Source: an uncultured Saprospiraceae bacterium
GTDB taxonomy: Bacteria; Bacteroidota; Bacteroidia; Chitinophagales; Saprospiraceae
NCBI GenBank assembly: GCA_938001865.1
Contig: CALLAW010000007.1
Coordinates: forward strand, 1-63,564
DNA: 63,564 nt
Direction of reading: 5' to 3'
Shown here: in pieces, positions 27,843 to 36,688 of the stretch
How the letters are laid out: the number at the start of each line of letters is the position of its first letter
Position numbering within the stretch: the stretch's first letter is position 1
Position numbers and translations under genes: made by a program
Notes under the pieces: generated by a model
The model's input: the letters and a program-made list of their open reading frames with translations, nothing else
What the model was told of the DNA's origin: nothing
Databases searched by the model: none

Positions 27843-29585
27843 ATGTCAAATAACGGTGTACAAATCAAACCAGAAGTACTTGGGCATCCGTCCCAACTCT
27901 TTGTTCTCTTCTTTACAGAGATGTGGGAGAGATTTTCATACTACGGTATGAGGGCTTTACTCGTCATGTTCTTTACTGCCTCTCTGATGGATGGCGGATG
28001 GGGATGGCCCAAGGAGCATGCCTATGCAATCTTTGGAACCTATACTTCACTTGTCTACTTGTCTACAATCCTCGGTGGTTATATGGCTGACAAGGTGATC
28101 GGCTACCGATTCGCGGTAGTAATCGGGGCACTCTTGATGACGATTGGTCATGGTTGCATGGCGATTGAGACACCATTTTTTATTTACGCTGGTCTCACAG
28201 CGTTGGTGTTTGGAAGTGGATTCTTCAAGCCAAATATGACATCGATTATATCAGAGATGTATAAGGATCACCCTGAGAAAAAAGATGGTGCATATACCAT
28301 CTTCTATATGGGTGTCAATGCTGGAGCCTTCTTAGGAATCTTACTTTGTGGTTATCTCGGAGAGACAGTTGGATGGTCTATAGGATTCGGACTGGCAGGT
28401 ATCTTCATGTTATTTGGGTTACTCCAATTCTGGTTAGCTCAAGATATTTTTGGAACCATAGGGATGAAACCAGAAAAAGAAACTGCGGAATCACTGACTG
28501 TAGATGATGGGGCAAAAAGAAATCCATTTACAACACTCGATAAGATACTTGCTGGGGCAGCTGCAGTCTTAGGTCTGACATGGATCATTAATGACCCAGT
28601 CTCCAAAATATCCAATGGAGCAACTAACATTGCGTCTAGCCTAGGTATAGGAAGTCTCTCTGGATCCAATGTCTTAATCTTAACAGCACTTGCATGCTTC
28701 ATCGTCTTGCTTGCTACTCGGATACCGAGATATGACAGAGTCACAAGAGACCGTATGTTAGCTGTAATCTTCTTTGCAATCGTAACCACGTTTTTCTGGG
28801 CTCTCTTCGAACAAGCACCAGGATCATTAACAATATTTGCCAAGGAGCATACCAATAGAATACTAGAAGGAAATTCAGCATTGACGTTTAAGATCGTCAA
28901 TTCACTGATGACTATCATACCGTTGGGTATCATTACTTGGGTATTGACCAAGCTATTTAGACAGACATTTGAAAGATTTGCAATTTCTAATATTGTACTT
29001 GCATTGAGTTTTGTCATTATTTGGGGGATCTCACTGTGGATGCTTTCTACTGAGTTTGCAAAGGATGTGGCGGAGATTCCTGCTTCATGGTTTGGAATCT
29101 TGAATTCACTCTTCATCATTGCATTTGCTCCACTCTTCTCTAAGTGGTGGGAGAGTAAGTACAATCCAAGTGCCAATATGAAATATGCAATTGGGATGCT
29201 CTTACTCGGATTGGGAATGGCAGTTGTTGCGATTGGATCAGCAGGTATCACTCCGGGTACAGCAGCTGGTGTGAGTATCTTCTGGTTGGTCTTTGTCTAT
29301 CTCTTCCATACATTGGGTGAACTTTGTGTCTCTCCAGTTGCTTTATCTTATGTGAGTAAGCTGGTTCCTGGACGAATGATTGCTTTCATGTTTGCGATGT
29401 GGTATATCGCCGTTGCTATCGGAATGAAGTTGGCAGGTGTCTTCGGTGAAATGTCAGAAGGGATTGCAGCCACGCATGGTTTGAGTTATTTCTTCTGGAT
29501 ATTGACGGCGATTGCAGTTGGATTTGCGGTCTTCTCTGCTGTGATGAGTGTCGTAGTGAAGAAACTCATGCATGGAGTCCACTAA
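27843..29585 (+). CDS. POT/PTR2 family proton-coupled oligopeptide transporter (second of a tandem pair)
   Basis: A 580-aa inner-membrane transporter, close in sequence to its upstream neighbour (FFTEMWERFSYYGMRALL shared word for word). ExxER is at 26-30; GSGFFKPNMTSIISEMY, FYMGVNAGAFLGILLCGYLGE and FFWALFEQAPGSL also match the family. It differs by a longer central insertion (about 210-290) with two extra hydrophobic segments, so 14 helices are likely. The pair reads as an old tandem duplication, perhaps with split substrate preference. The downstream choice-of-anchor-B gene starts 30 nt later and is probably cotranscribed. Confidence 0.94.
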   Translation: MSNNGVQIKPEVLGHPSQLFVLFFTEMWERFSYYGMRALLVMFFTASLMDGGWGWPKEHAYAIFGTYTSLVYLSTILGGYMADKVIGYRFAVVIGALLMTIGHGCMAIETPFFIYAGLTALVFGSGFFKPNMTSIISEMYKDHPEKKDGAYTIFYMGVNAGAFLGILLCGYLGETVGWSIGFGLAGIFMLFGLLQFWLAQDIFGTIGMKPEKETAESLTVDDGAKRNPFTTLDKILAGAAAVLGLTWIINDPVSKISNGATNIASSLGIGSLSGSNVLILTALACFIVLLATRIPRYDRVTRDRMLAVIFFAIVTTFFWALFEQAPGSLTIFAKEHTNRILEGNSALTFKIVNSLMTIIPLGIITWVLTKLFRQTFERFAISNIVLALSFVIIWGISLWMLSTEFAKDVAEIPASWFGILNSLFIIAFAPLFSKWWESKYNPSANMKYAIGMLLLGLGMAVVAIGSAGITPGTAAGVSIFWLVFVYLFHTLGELCVSPVALSYVSKLVPGRMIAFMFAMWYIAVAIGMKLAGVFGEMSEGIAATHGLSYFFWILTAIAVGFAVFSAVMSVVVKKLMHGVH

Positions 29586-29614
29586 TCAATAAAATAAGAT
29601 AAACACCCAACCCT

Positions 29615-30967
29615 ATGAAGTACTTAATACTTGTATTGTCAATGCTCTCAGTCACAGGTATGCTGGGACAAGAATCTCTCAATATGGAGAAACTCAGCAA
29701 TTGGGATCCTGCTGGTTATCCAAGTTACGCTGGATTACAATACAACGATATCTGGGGTTGGACAGCAGATACTGGTGAGGAGTATGCAATTATCGGCAAT
29801 GCTGACTCTATCATCATCCTCAATGTAACTGAGTGTGCCAATCCACAGCGAGTCTATGGATTCTTTGGCAGTGATGCGACATTCTTCTGGAGAGACTTCA
29901 AGACATATGACGACTATGTCTATGCCGTCTGTGATAGTTGCAATGAAGGACTACATATCTTTGACCTTGGAGCCTTGCCTGATGGAGATGTCATACATGT
30001 ACAGACGACTACAGAGTTCTTCTCTAGGGCACATAACATCTATATCGACGAGTATCAAGAGAGCAATGGTGACACAGTCGCTAAGCTCTATGCTCTAGGA
30101 GTCCCAGGAGCCACCGATATGATCGTACTTGACATCTCTACTGACCCCGAAGATCCAAGTCTACTCGCCAATGTCAACTTCAATGATGTCACAGGATCTA
30201 ACGACAACTACTATGTCCATGACGCCTATATAAGACAGGATACAGCATACTGCAGTCATGGTAGTGACGAATCACTCATCGTGTGGGACATGTCCGATCT
30301 TGACAATATCGAAGAGTTGGGTTATATCAATACTGGAGATTACAATCATAGTAGTTGGGTAGATGCATCAGGTGACTATGCTTACTTTGCCGAAGAAGTG
30401 CCTCAAGGTCAACCTATGGGTATCATCGACTTAGCGAATCTCGGCAGTCCAACAGACGACATAGAGTTCGTTGGAGACTTTGTAGATCCTATAGAGTCTA
30501 GTGGCAGCCCTACTCCTCACAATCCATTCGTCAGAGGTGACTATCTCTATATCTCCTATTATGAAGATGGGACCAAGGTGTACGACATTACAGATAGAGA
30601 GGATCCAGTGCTCTTGGCATACTACGACACGTATACGGTCAATAATGGCTCATATAGCGGCACTAATGGCAACTGGGGGACTTATCCATACTTCGAGTCT
30701 GGGTGCATAGTCTCTAGTGATGATATCAGTGGCCTCTTCACCCTACAAGTGGATTATGGATTGACTGATACACATACACCGGAAGTAGATATCGACGATG
30801 CGACGATCGAATCGGGATGTTACCAAGCGAGTAATCACCTGAGATCAACAGGAGGAGTCTCAGGCGGTAATGATGTCACCCTCAAGGGAAAATTCAGTGT
30901 CACTCTCAACGCGGGATTCTGTGTCGAAGCAGGTTCAACTTTTGAAGCGAAGATTGAAGACTTTTGA
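29615..30967 (+). CDS. Exported choice-of-anchor-B (LVIVD-type) protein with coat-hanger C-terminus
   Basis: A 450-aa exported protein. A signal peptide (MKYLILVLSMLSVTGMLGQ) leads into the choice-of-anchor-B domain, a beta-propeller made of LVIVD-like repeats: YNDIWGWTADTGEEYAIIG, SIIILNVTECANPQRV, WRDFKTYDDYVYAVCD, GLHIFDL, NYYVHDAYIRQDTAYCSHG, LIVWDMSDLDNIEELG, GDYLYISYYEDGTKVYDI. The final ~55 residues (ESGCYQASNHLRSTGGVS to EAKIEDF) are a 3-coathanger stack module, replacing the usual sorting domain. The module resembles the C-terminus of the protein at 13916-14575. Function unknown; anchoring at the surface is inferred from the family name and location. It probably follows the POT genes in one transcript. 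Confidence 0.85.
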   Translation: MKYLILVLSMLSVTGMLGQESLNMEKLSNWDPAGYPSYAGLQYNDIWGWTADTGEEYAIIGNADSIIILNVTECANPQRVYGFFGSDATFFWRDFKTYDDYVYAVCDSCNEGLHIFDLGALPDGDVIHVQTTTEFFSRAHNIYIDEYQESNGDTVAKLYALGVPGATDMIVLDISTDPEDPSLLANVNFNDVTGSNDNYYVHDAYIRQDTAYCSHGSDESLIVWDMSDLDNIEELGYINTGDYNHSSWVDASGDYAYFAEEVPQGQPMGIIDLANLGSPTDDIEFVGDFVDPIESSGSPTPHNPFVRGDYLYISYYEDGTKVYDITDREDPVLLAYYDTYTVNNGSYSGTNGNWGTYPYFESGCIVSSDDISGLFTLQVDYGLTDTHTPEVDIDDATIESGCYQASNHLRSTGGVSGGNDVTLKGKFSVTLNAGFCVEAGSTFEAKIEDF

Positions 30968-31105
30968 TTATCTCCTTCTATGATTAGCTTATCTCGGCGA
31001 TAAGATGACAAATAGGTAACAGGAAAGGATGTCACAATCTGATCCAATTGCAAGATTTCACTACTCACGGATACTGAATGATAAGGATAACTACGTTTAC
31101 TTTCT

Positions 31106-31621
31106 ATGTATACCAAACCTCTATTTTGTTTTCTGCTCCTTACAACGATACTTACGAGTTGTAATAAGTTACCCGCTCCACAGTTTACATTTCCTATAGA
31201 GGTTGCATTTGACATCCCGCCAAGTCTCAATACTGTAGAGACACACTTTTTCCTTCTTCCAAATACTCCTACATTCTTAGATCTGTCTCTCAATGGCAAT
31301 GGTTTCACAGAGGAAGACATTACTTCAATCAGGTCACAGAATGCTCGTTTTTTTGAGTTAAATAGTAATGTGGATCTTAACTTCATACGGAGCATTGTCA
31401 TCAATGCATATACTGATGATGATGATATTGAGATGTTCTACTTAGAGAATATTCAACTTGGCACTAAGGATGATATCCAGCTCCTCGCTTCTTTGCCTGA
31501 GTTGATTGATTTCATGACGCAAGAGTTTGTCAATATTGAAGTTGGATTACGGTTTTATCAGACTCCTCCTGTCAATTTTAGAGCAAAGATTGATATGACA
31601 TTTTCTGTCTTTACTGAGTAA
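31106..31621 (+). CDS. Small lipoprotein of unknown function
   Basis: A 171-aa product. A short hydrophobic leader ends in a lipobox (LTSC, Cys18), so it should be lipid-anchored. The mature part is beta-rich with one acidic stretch (NAYTDDDDIEMFYLENIQLG). I recognise no family. A 189-codon frame on the opposite strand (30835-31404) is a shadow. It stands alone between two intergenic gaps. Confidence 0.65.
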   Translation: MYTKPLFCFLLLTTILTSCNKLPAPQFTFPIEVAFDIPPSLNTVETHFFLLPNTPTFLDLSLNGNGFTEEDITSIRSQNARFFELNSNVDLNFIRSIVINAYTDDDDIEMFYLENIQLGTKDDIQLLASLPELIDFMTQEFVNIEVGLRFYQTPPVNFRAKIDMTFSVFTE

Positions 31622-31954
31622 TATCAACGAGAGTGCTCCCTTCTCATTAAGACGGATAATTACACCAAAAATACTACCATTCTATTGTCAATGAGCACCA
31701 ATCTGCTCCAGCTCATCCTCTAAAGATACTCTACAGGATTGCGATTGAGTTTGAATGAGTAACTAGGTGTACTTAGCCGTATCCTTACAGTGAGTCTTGT
31801 GCATACTGTCTCTTATCTCCCCTTTGATTCCAAGTCAGTGCACCATCCATTTTAGCGAAAGCGTCAACAATCATAGACCAAATCAAAACAATAATCAATC
31901 AATATCCCTTTACCTCATAAATGGCCACACTACCACGAAAATATTAAGGAAATT
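31622..31954. other. Intergenic stretch without a gene
   Basis: About 330 bp, no reading frame or hairpin worth calling. It must contain the promoter of the gene starting at 31955, whose start is marked by a good AAGGA at 31946-31950. Confidence 0.4.
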
Positions 31955-32923
31955 ATGATACTAACCCAGCACAAGTCATTGCTCTTCACTCTACTCGCCG
32001 TCGTAGCAATAGCAGTGATCACTAGCTCGCTTATCAGCAGTGAGATGTATCCCGAAGATATCAATCAATCACCTGACTATCAACGCAAAGCAAGTCAACT
32101 CTCCAAAGATTATTGGTATGATGGTACTGCAGAGATCTCGAGCTATAATCTCTCTCAAGCGAGGTATGGAGAGCTACATCAAGGCAACGCTGTACTTGTA
32201 TATGTCACAGAGCCATTCTCTCCAAGTAGCAATACTAAGGCAGACTCACATGACTCAGCAAATATCCCAGTACTCAAGCTCAATAAGACATCAAAGTTCA
32301 ATACTGGTATCTATCCATACTCGATGATGAATACAACTCTCTATCCATTTGAGGATAGGGCTCACTCTATGAAGATATCGACTTCAATCCAAGAGTGGTG
32401 TGGAATGACCTACGGTGAGATGACTAATACTGGTATGCTCAACTTTGATCTAGACTCATACTTCCAGGGTGAAAGTTATCAGGACAAAGTAATCCCAATG
32501 ACTCTCTTAGAGGATGATCTGTGGACACTCTTGAGACTCAATCCTGACCTACTCCCTACTGGCGACCACACCATGATCCCATCGATGACCTATCTACAAC
32601 TCATGCATCAAGAGACTCGTGCATACAGTGTCAATGCCACTCTTGTCAAAGATAAGAATGACTTCTACGTCTACCAGCTCTATTATCCCGAATTAGATCG
32701 GACACTTCGCCTACAGTTTGATGTAGAACTGCCACATAGAGTCCAGAGTTGGGAAGAGACATCTGTCGATGGGTATGGTCCAGCCAAAAAGAAATTAACC
32801 ACAACTGCCACTCTCATCAATACTCTCAAGACTGACTATTGGAATAAGAATAAGACCAAAGACCAAGAGTTAAGGACACAACTTGGCTTGGACTCTTACC
32901 ACACCAAACCTCAACAAAATTGA
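31955..32923 (+). CDS. Conserved exported Bacteroidota protein (often labelled Maf-like; not a Maf fold)
   Basis: A 322-aa protein with an N-terminal hydrophobic segment (LLFTLLAVVAIAVITSSLI). The start is supported by AAGGA five nt upstream. Conserved-looking segments: YWYDGTAEISSYNLSQARYGELHQGNAVLVYVTE, NIPVLKLNKTSKFNTGIYPYSMM, STSIQEWCGMTYGEM, LWTLLRLNPDLLPTG, MIPSMTYLQLMHQE. I recall this family being labelled septum formation inhibitor Maf in databases, but the Maf nucleotide pyrophosphatase motif SxSPRR is missing, so that name looks like an annotation error. Function unknown; a periplasmic or outer-membrane location is likely. It is 32 nt upstream of the PL7 lyase and probably cotranscribed. 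Confidence 0.75.
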   Translation: MILTQHKSLLFTLLAVVAIAVITSSLISSEMYPEDINQSPDYQRKASQLSKDYWYDGTAEISSYNLSQARYGELHQGNAVLVYVTEPFSPSSNTKADSHDSANIPVLKLNKTSKFNTGIYPYSMMNTTLYPFEDRAHSMKISTSIQEWCGMTYGEMTNTGMLNFDLDSYFQGESYQDKVIPMTLLEDDLWTLLRLNPDLLPTGDHTMIPSMTYLQLMHQETRAYSVNATLVKDKNDFYVYQLYYPELDRTLRLQFDVELPHRVQSWEETSVDGYGPAKKKLTTTATLINTLKTDYWNKNKTKDQELRTQLGLDSYHTKPQQN

Positions 32924-32955
32924 CATAAAATTGAAGACGATGAGTATCTTAGACT

Positions 32956-34038
32956 ATGATTGACAACAAAAGACTACTCACGACACTCCTCTTATGCATC
33001 ATACTAGGTTTTGGCTTGACCAGATGCACCAATCCAAGCAGCCAAAAAACCATAACTCCTCAGACAGGTAACTCTACAGCTCCAAGAGCAACGACACAAA
33101 AATCCCCGTCTGACATCCTCCCACTCATGGGTGAATGTAAGATCCTCCTCGGTGATGGGAAGAAATCTAATAACCTGATCAATTATCAGGACGAAGACTT
33201 CTTCTACACTGTCAATGATGGTAGCGTAGATTGGGTGGTATACAAGTCTCCAAACTCTGGAGTTACTTCCAAGACATCTAGTAATACCAGGACAGAGCTC
33301 CATCAGAAGACCGAGTGGGTACCAGAGACTGGAGGGAGACTCACTGGCACATGTAAGGTGATGCACGTCTCGACTACTGGAGATGCAAGAGTGGCAGCCT
33401 CCTACTCGGTAGTAATCGGTCAGATCCATAGCGGCGAAGGACATAAGAATGAACCACTCAAGATCTTTTACAAAAAATATCCTGATCATGAGTATGGGTC
33501 ACTCTTCTGGAACTACGAGATCAATACTGAGGGAGAGGATAATAGTGGGCGATGGGACTACTCTACTGCGATCTGGGGACATGATATGTCCATCATAGGG
33601 TCGAGCCCAAATGTCTCCCCCGCAGAACCAACAGAAGGTATCAAACTCGGTGAAGAGATTAGCTATATCGTCAATGTCTATAAAGGAATCATGTATCTGA
33701 CATTTACAAGTGTAGGTCATCCGACCAAGACATTCACTAAGAATCTTATCAAATCAGACTACACACAAGTCTCAGATATCCCTATCCAGACTCAAAATCT
33801 CTTCGTGCCTATCGGACAAGATGGTACAGAACGGCCTGATGCATATGCGGGAGAGTTAAACTACTTCAAGCAAGGCGCTTATAATCAGACTAATGGCAAA
33901 GACCCACAAAAAAACATGGTCTGGTGTACAGGTGCAAACGTCTATAACGGAGACATCACCGAGCAATATGCCAATGGATCATACACCGAGGTTTGGTTTA
34001 GAGAAGCAACTCTGGGACCAGGCACCCCACCTCAATAG
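32956..34038 (+). CDS. Polysaccharide lyase family 7 alginate lyase, lipoprotein
   Basis: A 360-aa predicted alginate lyase that cleaves beta-1,4-linked uronates by beta-elimination. A lipoprotein signal ends at LTRC (Cys24), then an S/T/Q-rich linker (25-52). The PL7 beta-jelly-roll carries all three signature motifs: RTELHQ (usual R[ST]EL), QIH (about residue 156; the His is the catalytic base region) and YFKQGAYNQ near the C-terminus (usual YFKAGxYNQ). QIH variants tend to prefer G-containing alginate, QVH the polyM form; this is family knowledge and only suggestive. It is anchored at the cell surface or periplasmic face. A divergent NRAMP transporter, a mannose-6-phosphate isomerase and a beta-helix protein follow on the same strand. 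Confidence 0.88.
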   Translation: MIDNKRLLTTLLLCIILGFGLTRCTNPSSQKTITPQTGNSTAPRATTQKSPSDILPLMGECKILLGDGKKSNNLINYQDEDFFYTVNDGSVDWVVYKSPNSGVTSKTSSNTRTELHQKTEWVPETGGRLTGTCKVMHVSTTGDARVAASYSVVIGQIHSGEGHKNEPLKIFYKKYPDHEYGSLFWNYEINTEGEDNSGRWDYSTAIWGHDMSIIGSSPNVSPAEPTEGIKLGEEISYIVNVYKGIMYLTFTSVGHPTKTFTKNLIKSDYTQVSDIPIQTQNLFVPIGQDGTERPDAYAGELNYFKQGAYNQTNGKDPQKNMVWCTGANVYNGDITEQYANGSYTEVWFREATLGPGTPPQ

Positions 34039-34171
34039 CAAAACAAGGCTTATGCTTTGAGGAACATAATTTGTCACAGTATTGAATACAGACAATAGAG
34101 TAGATATCACACATTTCACTCTTTTTTTCTTTAACTTCATCTGTTAATAATTCAAAAAAAACTGTGGATCT

Positions 34172-35425
34172 ATGCCTACGCGTGACATCTCTATACTCAA
34201 TAAGTTGACCACTCGACTCAAAGGATATGGACCAGCACTCTTTATCATTGGCTATGTCGTAGGTACAGGAAGTGTCACCTCGATGGTCATCTCGGGAGCC
34301 AAGTTTGGTCTGAGTCTTTCGTGGGCATTGTTCCTTTCATGTTTTTTTACATACTTTCTCTTGGTTGCTATTAGCAAATTGACCATTGTCACTGGTCAGA
34401 CACTAATGTATAATTTCAAGTCTGTATTTGGCAGACCAGTCACTCTCTTTATCATCGCCGCTCTACTGATCTCTATCGTGTCATCATGTATCGGTGTGAT
34501 GGGGGTCGTCGCAGAGGTTACCATGGAGTGGATCTCTGTCAAGACCTCACTGACATACCTCAGTGGACCGATCGTCGCTACGACATTTGTTGTGATATTG
34601 ATTGGATTGTTCTGGTCGGGTAAGCATGCTAACTTCATCAAAGTCATGAGTGCCTTGGTAGGATTCATGGCGTTGGCATTCCTGATTACAAGTGTGTTAG
34701 TTATCAAAGAGTCCAGAGTTGGATTCTTAGATTACTTCCCCCAATTGCCCACTGGAGATAGCACTGGACTTATCATCGCGGGGATGGTAGGCACGACGAT
34801 GGCTGGAGTCTGCCTTGCCTCTCGCAGTATCTTAGTCCAAGAGCAAGGATGGAGTATCTCAGACCTCCACCAAGAAAACAAAGACTCGATGACCTCAATG
34901 ATTATGACTTTTGTCATCAGTCTCGCCATCATGATAAGCGCTACAGGCACACTCTACTTCAGTGGCACTACTGTAGACTCAGCGACAGATATGATGCAGG
35001 CACTTGGCCCATGGGCTGGAGACTTCGCTTTGACACTCTTCACCCTTGGCATCATCGGTGCTGGGCTCTCATCTATCTTTCCCAATCTTCTACTCTTCCC
35101 GTGGTTGATAGCCGACTACTCAGATACACCACGCAATATGAAGAGACCACTATTCAAGGCTATCGTGATAGGTGTCGCATTGTCTGGGTTGATCATCCCT
35201 CTCTTTGGCGGCAAGCCAGTCTGGATCTTGATTGCCTCACAGGCATTGAGTCCATTTGTAATGCCACTGATCACCCTATTTCTGATCATACTGATCAATA
35301 GAGAAGATCTACTGAAAGACTACAAGGCAGGACTATGGATGAATATCGCCTTAGGAGCAACGCTGATATTTAACATCTACATGCTCTATGTTGCGATTAG
35401 AGGGTTCATTGATTTTCTACAGTAG
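34172..35425 (+). CDS. Divergent NRAMP-family membrane transporter lacking the usual metal-site residues
   Basis: A 417-aa inner-membrane protein with about 11 helices. The overall pattern is NRAMP-like (LKGYGPALFIIGYVVGTGSVTSMVISGAKFGLSLSWALFLS). In canonical Mn/Fe transporters helix 1 carries DPGN and helix 6 MPH. Here helix 1 reads GTGS (31-34) and helix 6 reads TTMAGVCLASRSILVQ, so the aspartate, asparagine and histidine ligands are absent and the methionine is uncertain. This places it in the GPGT-like side branch of the superfamily, whose substrate I cannot state. It is on the strand of the lyase cluster with a 133-nt gap before it. Confidence 0.78.
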   Translation: MPTRDISILNKLTTRLKGYGPALFIIGYVVGTGSVTSMVISGAKFGLSLSWALFLSCFFTYFLLVAISKLTIVTGQTLMYNFKSVFGRPVTLFIIAALLISIVSSCIGVMGVVAEVTMEWISVKTSLTYLSGPIVATTFVVILIGLFWSGKHANFIKVMSALVGFMALAFLITSVLVIKESRVGFLDYFPQLPTGDSTGLIIAGMVGTTMAGVCLASRSILVQEQGWSISDLHQENKDSMTSMIMTFVISLAIMISATGTLYFSGTTVDSATDMMQALGPWAGDFALTLFTLGIIGAGLSSIFPNLLLFPWLIADYSDTPRNMKRPLFKAIVIGVALSGLIIPLFGGKPVWILIASQALSPFVMPLITLFLIILINREDLLKDYKAGLWMNIALGATLIFNIYMLYVAIRGFIDFLQ

Positions 35426-35508
35426 GTTATCACATTGAGTATGACAAATCAGACAATTTATCACTACAACCCATTTTGGCTACGACCACAACACTCCACA
35501 CAAGACAT

Positions 35509-36603
35509 ATGAATACTTCGCTACAATACCTCGCATCCCAACCTCTCAAACAACTCAATAATAGAGTCTGGAGAACATACCAAGGTGGAGCACTTATAGA
35601 CCGATGGAAGAAGTCATCTTACGAGATAGATACCAACGAACCTGAGCAATGGATCATGTCTACCATCACAGCTCGAGGCAAAGATAGACCCAAAGATGAG
35701 GGACTCTCTATGATCGAAACACCTGACGGGACACTTCCGTTAAAAGCGATCATTGATTCTAATCCAGACCTATTCTTAGGGGAAGCGCTTTCGCAAAAAT
35801 ATGGGACAACTGGAGTCCTCATCAAGATGCTCGACTCCATGGAACGACTCACCATCCAAGTCCATCCAGATAAGGAGTACGCAAAGAATATTCTGAAGTC
35901 AGAATTTGGAAAAACCGAGTCATGGTATATCCTCAATACAAGAGAGATCGATGGCCAACCAGCAGTCGTCTATATGGGATTTAAGAAGCACGTCACTGCT
36001 GATCTCTGGAAAGAATACTTCGAGAGTCAAAACATCGAAGGGATGCTAGATTGTCTCCATCGGATAGTCGTCAGACCAGGAGATGCTTTCATGATCTACG
36101 GTGGTGTCCCACATGCTATCGGTGCAGGATGCTTCCTCATGGAAGTACAAGAACCTACAGACTATACCATGCGAGTAGAGAAGATCACTCCTAATGGTCT
36201 GGTCATCACACCTGAGGGCATCCATCAAGGTGTCGGAGAGTCCACGATGCTAGAGTGCTTTCACTATGATACATATACAGAACAAGAAGCGCTAGACAAG
36301 TGGAAGATTACTCCTCAGGTACTCACAGAGTCAGATGATCATATCCTCAGAGCACTGTTTGACAAGAGACACACAGATTGCTTTGGACTCAGCGAATTGC
36401 TCTTAGATGGTACACACGACATCAAATCCAACGGAGCATGCTATACAGTAGTAATCTACTCTGGAGAGGGTACTATCCTCTGTAATGGCAAGCAATATCC
36501 ATATACCCAAGGAGATGAAATCTTCATCTCGGCAGCCATCCATCTGATTACATTGACATCAGAGAGAGAGTCAAAGATCTTACTCTGTTACCCTCCATCA
36601 TAG
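35509..36603 (+). CDS. manA: Class I mannose-6-phosphate isomerase-like enzyme
   Basis: A 364-aa cytoplasmic enzyme interconverting mannose-6-phosphate and fructose-6-phosphate. Cupin zinc ligands are visible in LTIQVHPD (Q and H), TESWYIL (E) and YGGVPHAIGAGCFLMEVQEPTDYTMR (H, then the catalytic region). I use the ATG at 35509; the frame can extend to a TTG at 35476 without adding anything conserved. The C-terminal cupin half is present (YTVVIYSGEGTILCNGKQYPYTQGDEIFI). The class-I short form is common in Bacteroidota. In the cluster it could feed mannose or GDP-mannose metabolism. Its neighbour on the same strand, a beta-helix protein, starts 85 nt later. Confidence 0.88.
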   Translation: MNTSLQYLASQPLKQLNNRVWRTYQGGALIDRWKKSSYEIDTNEPEQWIMSTITARGKDRPKDEGLSMIETPDGTLPLKAIIDSNPDLFLGEALSQKYGTTGVLIKMLDSMERLTIQVHPDKEYAKNILKSEFGKTESWYILNTREIDGQPAVVYMGFKKHVTADLWKEYFESQNIEGMLDCLHRIVVRPGDAFMIYGGVPHAIGAGCFLMEVQEPTDYTMRVEKITPNGLVITPEGIHQGVGESTMLECFHYDTYTEQEALDKWKITPQVLTESDDHILRALFDKRHTDCFGLSELLLDGTHDIKSNGACYTVVIYSGEGTILCNGKQYPYTQGDEIFISAAIHLITLTSERESKILLCYPPS

Positions 36604-36688
36604 GACTCTAAGTTGCATAATGCACAGATTTACTCCAGGTATACAGTATATCTCATTATATTTAAGAAGTAAAAACAATCCCCACTCA

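Noticed and set aside
30835-31404. 189-codon minus-strand frame
   Set aside because: It overlaps the ends of two better plus-strand genes, one with a signal peptide and lipobox, and has no recognisable features.
31955-32923. Septum formation inhibitor Maf
   Set aside because: No Maf catalytic motif and an N-terminal export signal; the label seems to be inherited in error.
34172-35425. Mn/Fe uptake transporter MntH
   Set aside because: The DPGN and MPH ligand motifs that define MntH are missing.
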